64,000 nucleotides of DNA. Origin: Oleispira antarctica RB-8. GTDB lineage: Bacteria; Pseudomonadota; Gammaproteobacteria; Pseudomonadales; Oceanobacteraceae. The stretch spans positions 124,001 to 188,000 of the forward strand of contig FO203512.1 of NCBI GenBank assembly GCA_000967895.1. The letters run 5' to 3'. The first letter of the stretch is position 1. Each line of letters opens with the position of its first letter. Of the stretch, positions 61,248-64,000 are shown in pieces. The notes below the pieces were generated by a model. That model had not been told where the DNA came from. It saw nothing but the letters and a program-made list of their open reading frames with translations, and searched no databases. A program made the translations under genes and the position numbers.

Positions 61248-61853
61248 TTATCGAAAATTAATTTCATTGTGCTCATGGCTGAGTGTGGTTACGCCTTGCC
61301 GATTATGAAAAATCCATTGAACTTGCAGGGAGGTAATATTCGGAAAGATAGCTAACAGACGAATCACCGCGGAGTGGAGGCTGTTTGGTTTATCACAGTG
61401 GTATAAATAAGTGGCTTTTATATCGTTGTGGGAGTTGTTGTCTTGTTTATGGTTTTCGTGATGCTCATGATTAGCTTGTACATTTTTATGGGTTATTAAT
61501 AGGTCGGAAAAATCTGCGGACTGTTGTTCCAGTACACAGCCCCCGTAATTAAAGAAGAAAAGGTCATTAGGATTTTCTAGGCGGGCGCGGACAGTTTCAA
61601 CCACTAGCTGATCTTTGGCGTTGCGTATGCCATGTTCAAAACCAAGTAAATTCATCGCTGGAGAATTCAGTTCCACAGACAGTTGGTTATCTTCAAGTAC
61701 AATCTGTAATTCTGCTTTACCATGAATGTGTGGGCTCAGCGACTCACTATGTTCTGAATGTTCTGAATGTTTTGTTGCTTCGTTGCCAAAGGCTGATGTG
61801 CTCATGGCGAGAACCAATGACACGCTGGCGAGTTTCTGGAAAAATTGTCGCAT
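61248..61853 (-). CDS. DUF2796 periplasmic His-rich protein
   Basis: A 201-residue exported protein. Signal peptide to about residue 23 (LVLAMSTSAFG), then a His-rich stretch EATKHSEHSEHSESLSPHIH, the conserved HGKAELQIVLEDNQL and LNSPAMNLLGFEH, and a second His-rich loop NHEHHENHKQDNNSH in the middle. This is the DUF2796 family, periplasmic zinc-binding proteins typical of Zur regulons (PA4063 in P. aeruginosa). A GTG in frame at 61874 would add seven residues; the ATG at 61853 gives the better signal peptide. It lies 33 bp after the DUF1826 gene. Confidence 0.85.
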   Translation of the reverse strand: MRQFFQKLASVSLVLAMSTSAFGNEATKHSEHSEHSESLSPHIHGKAELQIVLEDNQLSVELNSPAMNLLGFEHGIRNAKDQLVVETVRARLENPNDLFFFNYGGCVLEQQSADFSDLLITHKNVQANHEHHENHKQDNNSHNDIKATYLYHCDKPNSLHSAVIRLLAIFPNITSLQVQWIFHNRQGVTTLSHEHNEINFR

Positions 61854-61907
61854 GAGATAAATACCTGCTTTCACATTAGTCGTTGGTCGATTTATAGGTG
61901 CTGCTAT

Positions 61908-62585
61908 TCAAGCGAAATCGAGTGTTAATAACAGGCGCTTTTGCCCATCGATATTATTGGGTGAGCGGTGTATCAAGCCACTGTCTTCATTGCCTTTCCA
62001 ACCTCCGCCTTTCAGCAACGCTACGTCGCCAGTTTGTATGGATTGAATATGACAGGGCGGTTGCAATAAGCCTGACTCTTCGTCGCTAAATCCGTTGTTA
62101 CCGGCGCCGAGTTTACTGCGATCAGCAAATTCATTAGGCACCCACTCGGTTGCTGGACCAGCGTAGGTGGTAATCAAGCGAGAGGGGATTTGGTCAACAT
62201 GAAACCTTGGACACATTGGAGTATCGATTACTCTCAAACGCAGCCCGATGGCATCTTGGTCGAACAAGCAGGCGAACATATCAGTGAGTAATATTATGTC
62301 TTCAAGTAATGTTTCACGGTTCTCAAATTGTGGCATGTGCAGCGCTAGCGTGCGGGCTACATCTTGAATCGAAGAAGAAAATTGAAGCTGGCTGAATGTG
62401 TTCAGTGCGAGCAAAGCATTAATCGACGTGTCCATGGCCATTGAATGTGTGCGTTGCCAAACAGCAATATGGATGTTTTCTTCATAGAAAGACGTCCAGA
62501 TTTGCGGATCAGAAGATGCGGCCAAAGCGTATTTATTCTGATCCGACGAAATATTAAAATTCGTTATTGGTTGTTGCTTAGGCAT
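61908..62585 (-). CDS. DUF1826-family protein
   Basis: A 225-residue cytosolic protein. Visible: IAVWQRTHSM near residue 40, the core RLRVIDTPMCPRFHVDQIPSRLI with His and Asp in a facial arrangement, GPATEWVPN, and the C-terminal GDVALLKGGGW and LIHRSP with a further His. This H-x-D...H pattern suggests a cupin-type metal site. DUF1826 proteins are nearly always next to COG0523 genes in Zur-controlled clusters. It is the first gene of the operon; the perfect Zur-like box is centred about 53 bp upstream of its ATG. Confidence 0.87.
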   Translation of the reverse strand: MPKQQPITNFNISSDQNKYALAASSDPQIWTSFYEENIHIAVWQRTHSMAMDTSINALLALNTFSQLQFSSSIQDVARTLALHMPQFENRETLLEDIILLTDMFACLFDQDAIGLRLRVIDTPMCPRFHVDQIPSRLITTYAGPATEWVPNEFADRSKLGAGNNGFSDEESGLLQPPCHIQSIQTGDVALLKGGGWKGNEDSGLIHRSPNNIDGQKRLLLTLDFA

Positions 62586-62629
62586 GTTGATGAAGTCTTT
62601 TATCAGCGTCTAATAGATATTTAACTGTT

Positions 62630-62646
62630 ATGTTATACTATAACAT
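62630..62646. promoter_or_regulatory. Perfect Zur-like box upstream of the DUF1826 operon
   Basis: ATGTTATACTATAACAT is a perfect 17-bp palindrome around a central C and fits the Zur consensus GTTATAnTATAAC exactly (core 62632-62644). It precedes the DUF1826-DUF2796-MerC-COG0523 operon on the minus strand. By family knowledge, zinc-loaded Zur would repress the operon. Confidence 0.85.
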
Positions 62647-62738
62647 TCGGTGTGTAAATGAACTTGCCCGTAGAGCAAGCAAAGTTAACGAAGGTACTTA
62701 TTAATTGGCTAAGGGTGGCTAAGAGTGGTTAAGAGAGA

Positions 62739-63572
62739 TTAAAACTGATTAAAGGTCATGGCCTGACGAATCAGATTGCCTTTTGATATATTGAATTTAG
62801 ATATTTTAGCCAAGCGATCTTCTGGTCCGAGAAGTTTATTGACGATCTCTTCTTCATCTAGGCCATCTTGCATTAGCCTTTGTGAGTTATGACATAGCGC
62901 TAATAAGTTCTCTAATTTGTCTGCCAGTGCTTTTTTACCTTGCTCAACAATACCTCGGTGAGGACAAAATAATATGTCAAAATCGAGTTCGATTAGCTTC
63001 CTCAAACTCGCAATCAATTGGGTGAGGTTTTCATCAGAGCGTAAATATTTTAGCGATTTAGAAATGTACATGTCACCGCTGAATAAGTACTTTTGCTCAG
63101 GAAAAAATAAACAGGTTAAATCCTTAGCATGGCCTGGGGTAGGAATTGCCATAACGGTTGTTTGGCAATCCAGACCTTGGTTAATCACCAGCTGCTCGGG
63201 TAGCGTTTGAGTTTTAACTTTTAACGGGCTGCCCCAAATGATCTTTTGTAGCAGCGGAGTCGGATAGCCTTTCGCTAGTTTTTCTTGCCCTAACAAGGGT
63301 GCATACGGCAGCAATTTTTTCAGTTTACTAATACGATTAGCATTACCGCTATGGTCTTCATGATGGTGGGTAATTAGCAGTGTTTTGATTGTAAGTGGTT
63401 TTAAAACACGCTTAATCGTTGACCATTGATTGGTCGGTCCTGCGTCAATTAAGGTTTCACCTAGGCGGTAAATGATGAAGGTGGTATTGATGCCAAAGTC
63501 AAAGCGACCTGTGCGAAAGCCATGAACACTGTGTGGGCCATTTTCATGATCATAGGTATTGCGAACTGCCAT
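62739..63572 (-). CDS. Metallo-beta-lactamase-fold hydrolase
   Basis: A 277-residue protein. The binuclear metal site is visible as THHHEDHSGN (H69-x-H71-x-D73-H74), with a further His in TPGHAKD, an Asp in FSGDMYIS and a His in FCPHRGI. The substrate is undefined; the family includes glyoxalase II, lactonases and many others. It is upstream of the Zur-boxed operon on the same strand, but that box is downstream of its stop codon, so it is not evidently part of the regulon. Promoter presumed in 63573-63697. Confidence 0.85.
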   Translation of the reverse strand: MAVRNTYDHENGPHSVHGFRTGRFDFGINTTFIIYRLGETLIDAGPTNQWSTIKRVLKPLTIKTLLITHHHEDHSGNANRISKLKKLLPYAPLLGQEKLAKGYPTPLLQKIIWGSPLKVKTQTLPEQLVINQGLDCQTTVMAIPTPGHAKDLTCLFFPEQKYLFSGDMYISKSLKYLRSDENLTQLIASLRKLIELDFDILFCPHRGIVEQGKKALADKLENLLALCHNSQRLMQDGLDEEEIVNKLLGPEDRLAKISKFNISKGNLIRQAMTFNQF

Positions 63573-63697
63573 TATTATTATCCTATTTGCCGATCGTCAC
63601 TATTCTGAGTCGCCATACTAGCATGCTCTAGGGTGGTTCAAAGCTTAAACAATGGGTACAATACGGCTAACATTAGCAATTATAAAGAATGAACACG

Positions 63698-64000
63698 ATG
63701 GGCAGAGCGTATCAGAACCGTAAATTGTCGATGGCTAAAACGGCTTCGGCAAAAACCAAAGTTTATTCCAGATATGGCCGTGAAATCTATGTTTGCGCAA
63801 AAGCAGGGGGCGCAGACCCGACTGCTAACTTGTCGCTACGTGGAATGATCGAGCGTGCAAAGAAAGACCAAGTTCCTTCTCACGTTATTGATAAAGCTCT
63901 GGCAAAAGCGACTTCTGGTGTTGGCGAAAACTATGTACCTGCCTTATATGAAGGTATGGGCCCTGGTGGAGTTATGGTACTTATCGGTTGTTTAACCGAT
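63698..64000 (+). CDS. YebC/YeeN-family protein (cut by the right edge)
   Basis: The ATG at 63698 opens a frame that runs to the end of the window (101 codons seen; the family is about 240). The product begins [20 protein letters not shown] and continues [38 protein letters not shown], then [13 protein letters not shown]. This matches the YebC/PmpR family, especially the YeeN branch, whose proteins relieve ribosome stalling at proline stretches or have been described as transcription factors. Only the N-terminal part can be judged, and it is intact. Confidence 0.88.
   Translation, partial: MGRAYQNRKLSMAKTASAKTKVYSRYGREIYVCAKAGGADPTANLSLRGMIERAKKDQVPSHVIDKALAKATSGVGENYVPALYEGMGPGGVMVLIGCLTD

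Noticed and set aside
1-64000. CRISPR arrays, tRNA or rRNA genes
   Set aside because: Read through on both strands; no regularly spaced repeats, cloverleaf-like genes with CCA ends, or rRNA signatures were recognised. The only structured RNA gene found is 6S RNA.

Overview
This window looks like a chromosome segment of a marine-type gammaproteobacterium, most probably of the Oceanospirillales (Oleispira, Bermanella or Thalassolituus type). That assignment is inferred from gene content, gene order shared with Pseudomonas and moderate-to-low GC; no search was run. No rRNA, tRNA, CRISPR array, insertion sequence or prophage is visible. Almost all long reading frames are intact housekeeping genes.

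Layout. 0.2-5.9 kb: central carbon genes tkt-epd-pgk-(small lipoprotein)-fba. 6-9.8 kb: an LEA14-like lipoprotein, a glutathione-S-transferase-like protein and typA. 10-11.7 kb: glnA behind a clear sigma-54 promoter and an NtrC-like site. 11.8-16.4 kb: a lipase-like hydrolase and a three-lipoprotein operon containing an LpoB homologue. 16.7-24.6 kb: the conserved block fthC-6S RNA-zapA-TIGR02449 facing ygfB-pepP-ubiH-ubiI, with an accessory lipoprotein gene placed between 6S RNA and zapA. 24.6-39.9 kb: HDOD, imelysin and HAD genes, rppH-ptsP, YcbK- and YcbB-like cell-wall genes, an NRDE protein, a TauE permease, lgt-thyA, a GGDEF/EAL protein, folA and plsC. 40-47 kb: a secreted sphingomyelinase-like enzyme, an AT-rich gap with a DnaA-box cluster, an nhaD / glutamate-synthase-like / cupin operon, and ilvE. 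47-50 kb: glnE, which acts on GlnA.

50.6-52.7 kb is the most unusual region. It holds a broken gene for a glycine-zipper protein that looks like a membrane-acting toxin. Two single-base gaps in homopolymers split it, and together they restore one 339-residue frame. It is followed by three tandem copies of a small two-helix membrane protein that looks like an immunity protein. The first copy is intact; the other two are decayed and partly fused.

52.8-57 kb: a patatin-like phospholipase, a LysR regulator with a 16-bp palindrome upstream, a thioredoxin, and DUF2956 and DUF808 proteins. 56.8-62.6 kb: a zinc-starvation cluster. A divergent pair (MacB-like ABC exporter/importer genes against a DUF3299 lipoprotein) shares one Zur-like palindrome. 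A four-gene operon (DUF1826, DUF2796, MerC-like, COG0523 GTPase) sits behind a second, perfect Zur-like palindrome. The window ends with a metallo-beta-lactamase-fold protein and the start of a YebC/YeeN-family gene cut by the right edge.

Genes that work together: glnA and glnE (nitrogen), the two Zur units (zinc), lpoB with the YcbB, YcbK and Lgt genes (envelope), and thyA-folA (thymidylate cycle).
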